Shown here: positions 46,175 through 54,712 of the stretch, piece by piece
Layout: the number at the start of each line of letters is the position of its first letter
How positions within the stretch are numbered: the first letter of the stretch is position 1
Origin: Acidobacteriota bacterium
GTDB taxonomy: Bacteria > Acidobacteriota > Terriglobia > Terriglobales > Acidobacteriaceae
Length of the DNA: 64,000 nt
Direction: 5' to 3'
NCBI GenBank assembly: GCA_013289685.1
Contig: JABCZL010000011.1
Location: 1 to 64,000 of the forward strand
Program-made: the position numbers and the translations under genes
The notes under the pieces: model-generated
Told to the model about the DNA's origin: nothing
Databases searched by the model: none
Seen by the model: only the letters and a program-made list of their open reading frames with translations

Positions 46175-46238
46175 GTTCACAATTAGGGGATCCGGGGAAG
46201 GAGGTGGGAAATGCCGCCGGGCGGAGCCTCGGCTGTTG

Positions 46239-47006
46239 CTACAGCCTGCGATAGACAAAACTCGGAATGGGAAATGTCCTTCGGTTGAGGACTGCCCCCA
46301 AAACCTCGATGTGAGCCTCGCGCAAGGTTTGCAGACCTTTCAGCGCTGATTCGCGACGGGTGGAATCTGCCTGAAGTACTACAACTACCCCGTCTGCAAT
46401 CCGGCCCAGGGTAAGGGCGTCAGTGTAGAGATTCAAAGCTGGCGAGTCGATGAGAATGTAGTCGAACTCTTTGCGCAACTCCTGCAAGCGCACCTTAAAG
46501 CGGTCGGAATTCAGTAGGCCGTGCGACTCCGGCTTTAGAGTTCCTCCTGAGAGCAGCCACAGATTGGAGGGTTTCAGTTGCTTTGCAAAACGTCTTATGC
46601 CGCCTTCTTCGACAAGAGAGTTGACCAAGCCGCTACTATCGAGAACCCCCAAGAATCCCGGTAGAGAAGGGGTCCTGAGATTCGCGTCTACGAGACAGAC
46701 CGAGCCGGAAGTATTTGCCGCCAAGATACGGGCAGCCTCCACACAGATTCGGCTACAGCCATTCCCCCGGTCAATTCCAGCAAAGACAATCGCACGAAAG
46801 AGATTTTCCGGCTGCCCCAAAAAAATACGCTGAACAAGTTTGAAGCATTCTTGCTGCGCAACGGCGTCGAAATCCGATACGCCGCAATGTGTATCGTGGT
46901 CCCCATCGGACCCTAGAAACAGAACTTTGGCGGACTCTCGGCCGGGAGGAGCCTCTCGTGGCGCTTCTTTGAGCGCCTCTTGCATCAACTCAAAATTCTT
47001 ACTCAT
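46239..47006 (-). CDS. CpsD/CapB-like P-loop protein with degenerate Walker A
   Basis: A 255-residue cytoplasmic partner of the chain-length protein. ATG 47006 (MSKNFELMQEALKEA) matches the usual start of this family; the frame is open to 47153. Walker A' VCLVDANLRTPSL (D108, R111) and Walker B FDYILIDSPA (D187) are intact, but the P-loop reads GIDRGNGCSRI: C84 replaces the invariant lysine of GxGK(S/T). The tyrosine-rich C-terminal tail of BY-kinases is absent (only one Tyr in the last 15 residues). It may have lost kinase activity and act as a regulatory ATP-binding or structural subunit. Encoded just before the initiating transferase. Confidence 0.85.
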   Translation of the reverse strand: MSKNFELMQEALKEAPREAPPGRESAKVLFLGSDGDHDTHCGVSDFDAVAQQECFKLVQRIFLGQPENLFRAIVFAGIDRGNGCSRICVEAARILAANTSGSVCLVDANLRTPSLPGFLGVLDSSGLVNSLVEEGGIRRFAKQLKPSNLWLLSGGTLKPESHGLLNSDRFKVRLQELRKEFDYILIDSPALNLYTDALTLGRIADGVVVVLQADSTRRESALKGLQTLREAHIEVLGAVLNRRTFPIPSFVYRRL

Positions 47007-47171
47007 GCTCTTGCTTCCCGGGAATCGGAGGTCGAGTCCAGCAGAAACCCTCGTGCCGGGTGGCTGGAAGACGCCGGTTCTTGGTTCGATGAGTAAACTT
47101 TCATAAAGTAAACGTTGAAAAGGATACCCCATCCGCCACAGTGTCACATGCACATGTAAGTTCTTCCGACA

Positions 47172-48593
47172 TTAGCGGCACTGGTCCCCATAATCACCTA
47201 GCACGTCAGCCGCGCGCACATTTCCTCTTCGAGAAGCAGCCAACAAGAGGAGTTGAGCCTGTGCGCAGTTCTTAGGCACGGCCGTCCCCTCAAGATAAAG
47301 CCGACCGAGCTCCACCTCGGCGTCGCTACTCTCGTTTCTCACCTGCTGCCAGAGCTTCGCAGGGTCATTTGTCTGAATCAATTCCCAGCGCGCATGCAGT
47401 TGCGATTTCTCCGTCGGTGTCGACGAGGCGGCCTCACGCTTGCCCGAAGCCTCATGTGTGGAGGTCTCCGGGGCCGATTTTGCGGACTGCCGCTCGCCTT
47501 TGAGGGTCGGGTCAGTTGAGATCCACCGAGCCGTTTTCATCGCTGAATCGAGCGGTATCGTTTCCATGTGAGAAGTCGCAGCGATAGCAAAGGAATGACG
47601 GCCTAATGCCTCTGGGCTCTGGCGGCCACCAGAAAAACATACGAGTTGCAGAAGCAACATGAGAGAAACTGCAAGTCCTCTTCGCCAAGAGAAAGGTGGC
47701 CGGAATTCTGTGACGGGCTTGCCCGCCTTTACAGCAACGAATTTGCGCTCTGCCGGTTCCTGTTCCGGGTCTCTTGCCCATTCTGCCTTGAGGTCCAGGT
47801 CGTCCAAACTCTCACGAACCACTTCCTCCCGGATGCTTTTTTGTTTTAATACGCAACCCAACGAAAGGGCGTTGAAACAAATATTGTTAATGATTCGCGG
47901 AATTCCTTCGCTGTATTTTGCGATCAGTGCCCCCGCCTGCGGCGTGAAAAGTGGGGTGTTGAAGTCGTAGCCTGCCACCCGAAGGCGATGGCCTACATAA
48001 AGGCGGGTCTCGTCAACACTGAACGGCTGAAGTCGAGTGCAGATTGAAATTCGCTGCCGCAGTTGAAGTAGATGGGGTGATGCTAATTTTTCGCGAAGCT
48101 GAGGTTGACCCGCCAGAATAATCTGCATCAGTTTGGCGCTGGTGGTCTCGAAATTTGACAGCATTCGCACCAGCTCAAGAGCGGAGTCTTCAAGATTTTG
48201 GGCTTCATCGATCACCACAACGACTCTCCGCCCCTGACGGGCCTCGGCTAATAACACATGGTTCAGCTGTTCCTGCATGCGGACAGCATCTCCCCCATCG
48301 TCAGCGAAACCAAGATCGCGCAGCAGGCTCCGCAGTAGTTCCTTGGGGCTGCACAAGGTCTGGAATAAGAACACGGTCCGGGCTGAACCTTCCAGTTGAC
48401 TTAGAAGCTGGAACAGGATCGTGGTTTTACCCATTCCGGGTTTGGCTATGAGGGACATGAAGCCCCGCTGGCTTCGGATTCCGTATGACAATGAGGCCAA
48501 TGCCTCACGGTGAGTCGGGCTCAGATATAGATACCGTGGGTCTGGCGTCACTCCGAAGGGCTGTTCTTTCAAGTTGTAATAGTCCAAGATCAT
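47172..48593 (-). CDS. ExeA-like AAA ATPase with C-terminal transmembrane and Sel1-like region
   Basis: A 473-residue protein of the ExeA/GspA-type group that includes the XrtA-locus secretion ATPase. ATG 48593 gives the standard start MILDYYNLKEQPFGVTPDPR. Walker A AKPGMGKTTILFQLL, Walker B RRVVVVIDEAQNLED, sensor-1-like ILAGQPQLREKL and the arginine-containing LLQLRQRISICTRLQPF are intact. After about residue 290 there is a single membrane span (GLAVSLMLLLQLVCFSGG) and a periplasmic C-terminus with a Sel1-like repeat (SDAEVELGRLYLEGTAVPKN, CAQAQLLLLAASRRGNVRAA). It probably couples ATP hydrolysis to assembly or regulation of the export apparatus. Confidence 0.88.
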   Translation of the reverse strand: MILDYYNLKEQPFGVTPDPRYLYLSPTHREALASLSYGIRSQRGFMSLIAKPGMGKTTILFQLLSQLEGSARTVFLFQTLCSPKELLRSLLRDLGFADDGGDAVRMQEQLNHVLLAEARQGRRVVVVIDEAQNLEDSALELVRMLSNFETTSAKLMQIILAGQPQLREKLASPHLLQLRQRISICTRLQPFSVDETRLYVGHRLRVAGYDFNTPLFTPQAGALIAKYSEGIPRIINNICFNALSLGCVLKQKSIREEVVRESLDDLDLKAEWARDPEQEPAERKFVAVKAGKPVTEFRPPFSWRRGLAVSLMLLLQLVCFSGGRQSPEALGRHSFAIAATSHMETIPLDSAMKTARWISTDPTLKGERQSAKSAPETSTHEASGKREAASSTPTEKSQLHARWELIQTNDPAKLWQQVRNESSDAEVELGRLYLEGTAVPKNCAQAQLLLLAASRRGNVRAADVLGDYGDQCR

Positions 48594-48603
48594 GTGCCAT
48601 CGC

Positions 48604-50097
48604 CTAAGCAGTCTGCTTCGGAACACTGGCCAGCACCGGAATTCTGAGAACTTCAAGCACTTCCGCGGGAGTGCGCAGCGACGGATTGAGATACTCAGCT
48701 AGGAACGCCGACCCCGTACTCACGAACGCCGCAAGCACAACGCCGACAAGCAGCACCAGGACGGGACCAATCAAAGGGAGGATCGGCAAGATCGGAGGAA
48801 CTGCAATTGCTACATTCGAGATCCGTTTCTCGTCCAAAGCATCGGAAGTGCGCTCCTGTTCTCTCTTCGAAAGATAAAGCAAATAATTCGCTTCATTGGC
48901 CTTGACCTCGCGGATCAAGTCCGCCTGGGTGAGAGCCTTTTGATCCAAATCGACCATTTGCAACTGCAACCCATGTATGCTGTGTTCGAGTGCTCCCGCG
49001 GTCGCCCGGTGAAAGGCCAGATCGGCTTGCGTCTTTGCGATGTCTTCTCTTATTAATTCAAAAGTTGGATCTCGGTCTGTAGTTTGGTTGATGTACTGCT
49101 GTTTGGCCGCAGAAACAATGGCGGCCTGGGTTTCGGCGATTTCTTGGTCGGCTTCCTGCACCAGCGGATAATTTGGCTCATATTTCATCATGAGCTGGGT
49201 TTTCTTAATTTCCGCAGCCAGAAGATTAGCTTGCAATTGTTGCATCAACGACTGGGCCGAGTCCGTCGACTGCTGAGCCAGAGAGCGGTCAGGGGTGACC
49301 TTAATGCGGGCCGTCTCGTCTTCAATTCGGTGTTTGTCTGCGGCAATCACTTGCCGAGCTGATTCGAGAGCGCCGACTGCATTGACGACCTGCTGGGCCA
49401 AGTCTGTCCGCTGCACGTCAGGAGACGCAATGCCAGTTGTCTTCGTAAAATCGGCGAGGCGGGCCTCTGAGTCTGCCAGGGCTTGCTGATACTTCTGGGT
49501 CTGCGAAGCAAAAAACGAGTACGATCCCTGCGGCCGGTGCACTGCGAGATGTTGTGCGAGGTACATCTTACCGAGGGTCTGCAGGACGTCGTAGGCGAGT
49601 TGCGGGTTGGTCGACTTGTACGCGACTTGAATCAAATTGCTCTTCGACACGGCTGTGATGTCTAATTTGCCGCCTAAATGCTCAGTGGCGCGGGCGACAT
49701 ACCAGGCTTCATCTGCTCCAGGGTGAAAAAAAGCGGTAAGCGATTTCCGCTCTCTATCTTGAAGGCCAGTGGCGGTTACCACTTTTTGCAGGAGATCCGG
49801 GCTTTTCAATAACTCAACCTCGGATCCGATGTCGTAGTCCGAAACTGGAGGAGACGCCGCTTGTCCTTGGGTTGACTGTGACGTAACCGTGGGATCCAGA
49901 CGTTGCCCATTCACAAGTATTTCCATGCTGGCCTTATGGGTGTTGTTCAAGATGAAAGCGGCCACCACCGTGCCAAGCATAACCCCGCAGAAAGTGTAGG
50001 CAAATATCCGCTTGCGGCGAAACAGTGGTGCAAGCAGGTCTCGCAGCGTGGGGTCCGAATTCCGACCCAACGCACTCTCCGGGTTTGGCTCAGTCAT
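48604..50097 (-). CDS. Wzz/GumC-like polysaccharide co-polymerase (chain-length determinant)
   Basis: A 497-residue inner-membrane protein; ATG 50097 follows AGGAAATCCAAGAAC (GTG 50118 is an alternative). Two membrane segments flank a periplasmic domain: YTFCGVMLGTVVAAFIL near residue 40 and PILPLIGPVLVLLVGVVLAA near residue 445. In between are the Wzz fold (MEILVNGQRLDP, DIGSEVELLKSPDLLQKVV, LIQVAYKSTNPQLAYDVLQT) and a long coiled coil. No kinase domain is fused; that function, if any, is on the separate CpsD-like protein. It sets chain length together with Wza-like and Wzy-like proteins. Confidence 0.92.
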   Translation of the reverse strand: MTEPNPESALGRNSDPTLRDLLAPLFRRKRIFAYTFCGVMLGTVVAAFILNNTHKASMEILVNGQRLDPTVTSQSTQGQAASPPVSDYDIGSEVELLKSPDLLQKVVTATGLQDRERKSLTAFFHPGADEAWYVARATEHLGGKLDITAVSKSNLIQVAYKSTNPQLAYDVLQTLGKMYLAQHLAVHRPQGSYSFFASQTQKYQQALADSEARLADFTKTTGIASPDVQRTDLAQQVVNAVGALESARQVIAADKHRIEDETARIKVTPDRSLAQQSTDSAQSLMQQLQANLLAAEIKKTQLMMKYEPNYPLVQEADQEIAETQAAIVSAAKQQYINQTTDRDPTFELIREDIAKTQADLAFHRATAGALEHSIHGLQLQMVDLDQKALTQADLIREVKANEANYLLYLSKREQERTSDALDEKRISNVAIAVPPILPILPLIGPVLVLLVGVVLAAFVSTGSAFLAEYLNPSLRTPAEVLEVLRIPVLASVPKQTA

Positions 50098-50119
50098 GTT
50101 CTTGGATTTCCTAAGCACG

Positions 50120-50863
50120 TCATTGAGCTAAGAGAGTCGTCCCGTTAAAGCCCAACCCAGTACCAAGGCCGAAATTGTAAGGAATATATTTTCTGAAATT
50201 CGCAATGAACTTCTCCGGTACAAAGATCATGTCGCCGGGACGAAGACGTACATCCTCGTTCACATTGTGGCCGTTTAGAAGTTGCTTTATGTTGAGCTTC
50301 TTGACCTCCACCCAATCGGGGGATACGCGATGAAAAAGGAACACTTGCGTCTTGGCTGTTTGCAAGAATCCGCCGGCGACCGCAATCCCCTCCGAAACTG
50401 TCGTATCGATGCGCAGCGGATATTGGCCTGGCTTCCCAACCTGTCCGTTCACAGTGAATTGCGGGGGCTGGAAGTTTGTGAGGTCCACAGCCACGATCGG
50501 GTTGTGCATCGTCTTCGAATATGCCTTCGTCAGAGCGTCAACAATCTGCGGAACCGTCTCTCCCTTGACGTATATCGTTCCCCCACCATTTGGAAGCGTG
50601 ATATAGCCGTCCGGTTGAACGGTCACCGACACAGTCTGGATTTCAGGAATCAGCGGGAAGGAAACTGCCAGGATGTCACTCGGCATCACTTGATAACGAG
50701 GGAGCCGCTCTTGAAGGACCGGCGGGTTCGAGTCGATGGCGCTAACCCCTCGAGCGGCATTCATCTTGCTCGAATCCGATGGAGTCGTCTGTCCAAAGCT
50801 TAGCCCGGAAACTACCATGAGAATCAAAGGCAGCGCCCTATAAGACAGCCGTATTTTGAACAT
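50120..50863 (-). CDS. Wza-like outer-membrane polysaccharide export protein
   Basis: A 247-residue secreted protein, first gene of the 35-kb locus. Signal peptide: LPLILMVVSGLSFGQ; no lipobox cysteine is visible, unlike classical Wza. The poly_export domain is present (YQVMPSDILAVSFPLIPEIQ, VQPDGYITLPNGGGTIYVKG, EIVDALTKAYSK-like helix), followed by an SLBB domain (FTVNGQVGKPGQYPLRIDTT) and RLRPGDMIFVPEKF. It is short with a single SLBB domain and no obvious C-terminal amphipathic outer-membrane helix, so additional outer-membrane components may be needed. A GAGGA site lies about 10 bases before the ATG. Confidence 0.92.
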   Translation of the reverse strand: MFKIRLSYRALPLILMVVSGLSFGQTTPSDSSKMNAARGVSAIDSNPPVLQERLPRYQVMPSDILAVSFPLIPEIQTVSVTVQPDGYITLPNGGGTIYVKGETVPQIVDALTKAYSKTMHNPIVAVDLTNFQPPQFTVNGQVGKPGQYPLRIDTTVSEGIAVAGGFLQTAKTQVFLFHRVSPDWVEVKKLNIKQLLNGHNVNEDVRLRPGDMIFVPEKFIANFRKYIPYNFGLGTGLGFNGTTLLAQ

Positions 50864-51571
50864 GATCGTTGATCCTCGAAGGCATTCAGTAGCTTGGACA
50901 AACCCGGTGCATCAAATGAGTAGAAACCGGCTCACGCAGACTTCCGCGTTCTACTTTCGTTCCCGCAAATGATTTCCTTCGGGCGAAATCCATAACCGTT
51001 CCTTGGCGAATGCGACCACCTTCCATGCGTGGTTGCCGCCCCATGTTCGCCACGCTGACAAGCTGGTGTATTCCATCAGTCGAGCACCCAGAAACAAAGC
51101 TTCGCCATGGTGAGTTAGCACTCGCCGTTTTCCATAGATTCGTTCAGAACCCTAAAGCACGAAATCCAGAGCGCATAAGGGGCAGAGTGGAAATGGCCGC
51201 GGCTCCAACAGTAAGATTGCCGACTCCCCGGTAGCCAAGAATAATTAGCAGCCTTTTGTGAACCCGCGATCACTGGCTTATTAATTTCATATGAATATCG
51301 TGGGGGCGCCGCGACCCTGGCCTAGACGACTTGGCGAGGGCTGAACGGCGAAGCATCGCGGTTGATCCAACTCGAGCAGGGCGGCTATGGCAGTCGTCCC
51401 TTCATTCCGGAATTTCGATTAACACAAGATTCACATTACGTTCATTGCAGCTTTAAAGATCGTCTGCTATAAAGCATCCTCGTTGTGAAGCAGTGGATGC
51501 CCGGCACAGACTGGTAGTGCTGGGACCGTGCGGTGTTACAAGATCAGCAGCTTATAGAGCAAGGGGGGAAG
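50864..51571. other. 708-base divergent intergenic region between the polysaccharide locus and the NusG paralogue
   Basis: The region must hold the promoter(s) for the leftward polysaccharide locus and the rightward NusG-like gene. No gene of convincing composition is seen in either direction; short open frames here have no ribosome site or recognisable product. An AT-rich patch lies at 51276-51298. A candidate rightward promoter is listed separately. I found no convincing leftward -10/-35 pair. Confidence 0.5.
51445..51474 (+). promoter_or_regulatory. Candidate sigma-70 promoter for the NusG-like gene
   Basis: TTGCAG (51445-51450) and TATAAA (51469-51474) are 18 bases apart and 98 bases before the ATG at 51572. 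Both hexamers are partial consensus matches, so this is a suggestion only. Confidence 0.35.
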
Positions 51572-52210
51572 ATGGGTTTCGCACAGGCTCTAAATGGTCT
51601 CTTGCTGCCAGAGATCCCAGAGCTGCGCAGCCTTTCCAATTTGCAGTTGGCGGCCGGCCTCGTCACAAGATGGTATGCGGTTTTCACGATGCCTCGTCAC
51701 GAAAAGCGCATCGCCTTGCACCTTGAGCAAAGGCGGATCCAGTCATTTCTACCGCTCTACAAGGCCAAACATCGGTGGAAAAACCGCTGCACCATGACTG
51801 TCGAACTGCCCCTGTTCCCCAACTATCTTTTTGTGCGAATTGATCCCCAAGAACGTTTGCGTGTGCTTAAAGTTCCTAGTGTGTTATCTATCGTTTCCTG
51901 CGGACGGGAACCTGTGCCGGTTCCGGACCACTACATTACCGGGCTGCGAGACGGACTTCTCACCTACGGAATAGAACCCCATCCCGGCCTGGAGGTGGGC
52001 GACAGGGTACGCATCACAACCGGTCCCATGACCGGCATGGAAGGCGTGCTGGAGCGCCGGAAGAATTCTTGCCGTGTCGTGCTCAAACTGGAAATGATCG
52101 GTCGGAGTGTGGCCGTTGAAGTGGACACCGAAGACATAGAGTCGGCCGCTCCAATCGGATTGCTGGATCAGGGCTCACCAATTAGCTTGTCGACCTGCAA
52201 TCACAAATAA
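51572..52210 (+). CDS. NusG-paralogue transcription antiterminator (UpxY/RfaH/LoaP-like)
   Basis: A 212-residue specialised NusG homologue. ATG 51572 follows an AGGGGGGAAG site. The NGN domain is visible (RWYAVFTMPRHEKRIALHLE, FLPLYKAKHRWKNR, VELPLFPNYLFVRIDPQERL, VLKVPSVLSIVSCGREPVPV) and the KOW domain follows (LEVGDRVRITTGPMTGMEGV, RRKNSCRVVLKLEMIGRSVA). Paralogues of this type bind RNA polymerase and suppress termination within long operons for polysaccharides or secondary metabolites. It is divergent from the 35-kb locus, so action on that locus in trans is the natural inference. Whether an ops-like recruitment element exists is not clear. Confidence 0.92.
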   Translation: MGFAQALNGLLLPEIPELRSLSNLQLAAGLVTRWYAVFTMPRHEKRIALHLEQRRIQSFLPLYKAKHRWKNRCTMTVELPLFPNYLFVRIDPQERLRVLKVPSVLSIVSCGREPVPVPDHYITGLRDGLLTYGIEPHPGLEVGDRVRITTGPMTGMEGVLERRKNSCRVVLKLEMIGRSVAVEVDTEDIESAAPIGLLDQGSPISLSTCNHK

Positions 52211-52234
52211 TCCCTTGCCCTAACGAAAGAAAGC

Positions 52235-52260
52235 GGCGCTCGGGCAAATGTCCGAGCGCC
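52235..52260 (-). terminator. Terminator hairpin between convergent NusG-like and porin genes
   Basis: GGCGCTCGGG (52235-52244) pairs with TCCGAGCGCC (52251-52260), a 10-bp stem (one G-T pair) with a 6-base loop. On the leftward strand it is followed by a T-rich tract (GCTTTCTTTCG), so it best serves the porin gene, and it may also end NusG transcription. Confidence 0.75.
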
Positions 52261-52295
52261 GAATATTGGCATGCTGTGCGTTTCGGTCTAAGTTC

Positions 52296-54185
52296 CTACG
52301 GCAGATAGTAGCGGAACGAGGTGAAAACCATCGTATCCAAACCGTGGGGCTCACCTCCGGCACCCGACCACGCTTGCCGATTGACGTAGGACAGTTGCGG
52401 ACCCCACTGGATGCGGCCAAAGTTGATTTTGTCTTTTGATCCGTCGTAGACCTTGAACCAAAAGCCGGCGGTGCCCTCTGCCACAAACCGAGTGTCCGCG
52501 GTGCACTTGGAAAGACTGCCAGGGATGAAGCCGCCGCTGCCCGGTATGGTTTCGCTGAAGCAACCGGAGTTGTTAAAGCCTCCCCCCAAGGTAGATGGTC
52601 CGCCCGCGCCGTAGCCGACATAGGCGTTGTAGCTCGTGCTATTGAAGTTCGAGTTCAGCTCAAAGCCGCGGCTCACATACTCCACACCACCGTTGAAGTA
52701 GACATCAATCTTGGGCCCGTGCCACTCCAGAGTTCCCAATCCCTGGTAACCCCTCAGCAGCCGAAGGGAGCCGTTGGCGCGAACCGTCGTATCCGGCAAG
52801 CCAGCGCTTCCGTAACGGCCTTCGCCATTTCCGCCGAATCCGTGCACGCCGATGTCGAGGTGCTTATTCATGACAGACCAGCGTGCGTTCGCACCGAGTC
52901 CGAATCCGTCGCGTGAGCTGTTATAGGCCCCCAGCACGCTGGGTCCGGGTGATGAAGCGCCCGGACAAGTCAGCGTCAGTATTTCGTCTCCGCAGGGGAA
53001 GACGCGGTCGCGGAAGCGGCTGTAGACGCCGAAGATCTCGTAGTGCCCGAAGCCGGGCTCAAATGCAAGCTTCGCGACGACATCCGGCGATGGATTGAAA
53101 GAGTAAGGGGCTGCGAAGGCGCAGGTTGTCACGGGAGTCAGAGGATTATTATTGAGCAGAGTGGTGGTGCAGTTCGTAGTGGCAGAGTTGTAAAGACCGC
53201 CGCCGTTGCCGGAAGAGCCGAGCAAATAGTTGGTTCCGTTGCCATGGGTGGTAACGGTCGCCTCCGAGTTCTCTACGGCGAGGGCTAGCCAGAACTTGTT
53301 TCCCAAGTTCTTCGACACACGCAGCCCGTACTGTCTTGCCCAACTGAACCCCACGGTGTACTGCGGGTCGATGGTCATGGGCAGCGCTTCGCTGCGGTTG
53401 TCGACACCATTTTTAGTCTCTGTGACCAGGCTCCACATCTGACCCCCCGTAAAGGTAAATCCATTCCCCAGCGCGACTTGACCCCACGCTTGGCGTTGGC
53501 GGAGCGTGTAGCTGTTGCTCTGGTTGTTATTAGAAGTCACGCCTGCCGAGAGGAAATCGGCCTCAACATAGCCCGAGAGCTTGGCATCTTTTACATGGCC
53601 CTCGGCCAGCATCGAGATACGCGACTGACGGCCTGAGCCGTAGAACTCGGAGAGTTGGGTCTGGGACGAGCCAGGCATCGGCACGGAGTTGAAAGGAGTG
53701 TTGATATCCGCCCCAAGTGCGCGCGAACGCCGCACAAATTCTGCTGCCAGGAAGCCACCCGGAGTGATGGTAATGCCTTTGAAGTGGATGGCGGTTGGCG
53801 AATCGTTGATGGTCTTTTGCGTCTCCTGCAGCGACACGACGGTGTTGGCCATCCCGGTCCTCAAATCGGAGACGTCGGTCTTCAGCGTGGCCACGGTTTC
53901 CTGCTGCTGTGTCGTCTGTGCCTGGGCGGCATCCGCCTTCCCGGCAGCGGTGGTGGCAGCGCTTTGCGCCTGGTCCAACGCCTGATCCTTGCGATGAAGT
54001 TCATCGCGCAATTGCGTAATCTGCTCCTGGAATTCAGCCCGCTCGGCTGCCATTTCATCCCTCAATGCCTGAACCTCCGCCTCGGTAGCCGCGGGGCTTT
54101 TCTTTGGCTTCGCTGGCGTGCTGGTCTGTCCGAGCGCAACCGTCGCTAACCAAAAAATCGCGCACACTCGCAACGCACACTTCAT
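52296..54185 (-). CDS. DcaP-like trimeric outer-membrane porin
   Basis: A 629-residue outer-membrane protein. Signal peptide: RVCAIFWLATVALGQ. Residues about 35-115 form a heptad-like coiled coil (VQALRDEMAAERAEFQEQIT, LRDELHRKDQALDQAQSAAT), as in DcaP porins, where it mediates trimerisation. The barrel region starts with IHFKGITITPGGFLAAEFVR and includes GSGRQSRISMLAEGHV, LSGYVEADFLSAG, SYTLRQRQAWGQVALG and GFTFTGGQMWSLVTE, in line with DcaP-type barrels. It ends with SFRYYLP. Substrate unknown. A GTTACAAAG direct repeat upstream may regulate it. Confidence 0.78.
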   Translation of the reverse strand: MKCALRVCAIFWLATVALGQTSTPAKPKKSPAATEAEVQALRDEMAAERAEFQEQITQLRDELHRKDQALDQAQSAATTAAGKADAAQAQTTQQQETVATLKTDVSDLRTGMANTVVSLQETQKTINDSPTAIHFKGITITPGGFLAAEFVRRSRALGADINTPFNSVPMPGSSQTQLSEFYGSGRQSRISMLAEGHVKDAKLSGYVEADFLSAGVTSNNNQSNSYTLRQRQAWGQVALGNGFTFTGGQMWSLVTETKNGVDNRSEALPMTIDPQYTVGFSWARQYGLRVSKNLGNKFWLALAVENSEATVTTHGNGTNYLLGSSGNGGGLYNSATTNCTTTLLNNNPLTPVTTCAFAAPYSFNPSPDVVAKLAFEPGFGHYEIFGVYSRFRDRVFPCGDEILTLTCPGASSPGPSVLGAYNSSRDGFGLGANARWSVMNKHLDIGVHGFGGNGEGRYGSAGLPDTTVRANGSLRLLRGYQGLGTLEWHGPKIDVYFNGGVEYVSRGFELNSNFNSTSYNAYVGYGAGGPSTLGGGFNNSGCFSETIPGSGGFIPGSLSKCTADTRFVAEGTAGFWFKVYDGSKDKINFGRIQWGPQLSYVNRQAWSGAGGEPHGLDTMVFTSFRYYLP

Positions 54186-54712
54186 GAGGTTCTCCTTTTC
54201 ATGACGCTGAATGAATATCGCCCTATCTCTACCGGATTTAATTGGCCTTCAATCACACTGGAGGCTAAGCTTGACGGCACAGATGCACGGTCCAGCTGAC
54301 ACACACACCTGCTCTCGGGAAAATCTGTCCCATCCAGTCCCGGAAATTCAGACTCATTGTCTTTGCGGGACCTCTAAGAGATTTCAGGATTTGGCAGCGA
54401 CAAATGCTATCGGCGCAGTGTTACAAAGCAGTTACAAAGAGGTGAATTTCTGGTGAATGGACGGTCACCATACACAGAATTGCGGCGTGGCGACACATTA
54501 CTATTCGAGTATCGCCAATCCGCCGGCAGCGGAGGCAGCTTTTCCTGCGGCGCGGCTTATTTCTTCGGCTAAGTGGGCGCTACGGAATTCGTGTCGGCTA
54601 CGAGATCTGAGCGGTGCGGATCCAACAGAATTCAGTCAGTGGTCAAGGGATGACGTGCCGCCGAATCAGGCCAGTCTGGTAGACTACGAATCCGAGTTTT
54701 GGAGGCTGTTGC
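54186..54712. other. 527-base divergent gap between porin and small lipoprotein genes
   Basis: No supportable gene is seen. It must contain the leftward porin promoter and the rightward lipoprotein promoter; the only distinctive element is the direct repeat at 54420-54439. Confidence 0.45.
54420..54439 (-). promoter_or_regulatory. 11-bp-spaced direct repeat GTTACAAAG x2, possible response-regulator box before the porin gene
   Basis: GTTACAAAG occurs at 54420-54428 and again at 54431-54439, a period of 11 bases. Read leftward it is CTTTGTAAC-TG-CTTTGTAAC, and 10 bases further on a TAGCAT (54409-54404) resembles a -10. This layout is like PhoB-type boxes, where two 7-bp repeats with an 11-bp period replace the -35. 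Factor and target gene are not proven. Confidence 0.4.

Noticed and set aside
15966..50863. Exosortase or PEP-CTERM sorting gene
   Set aside because: Every multi-span protein in the locus is better explained as Wzx, Wzy, GT-C or sugar transferase; no PEP-CTERM tail was seen.
51010..51234. 74-codon plus-strand open frame in the divergent gap
   Set aside because: No ribosome site, no hydrophobic or conserved pattern; compatible with chance.
51511..51520. CTGGTAGTGC, partly like the RfaH ops element
   Set aside because: Only a partial match, and on the strand of the NusG-like gene itself and not in the leader of the polysaccharide locus.
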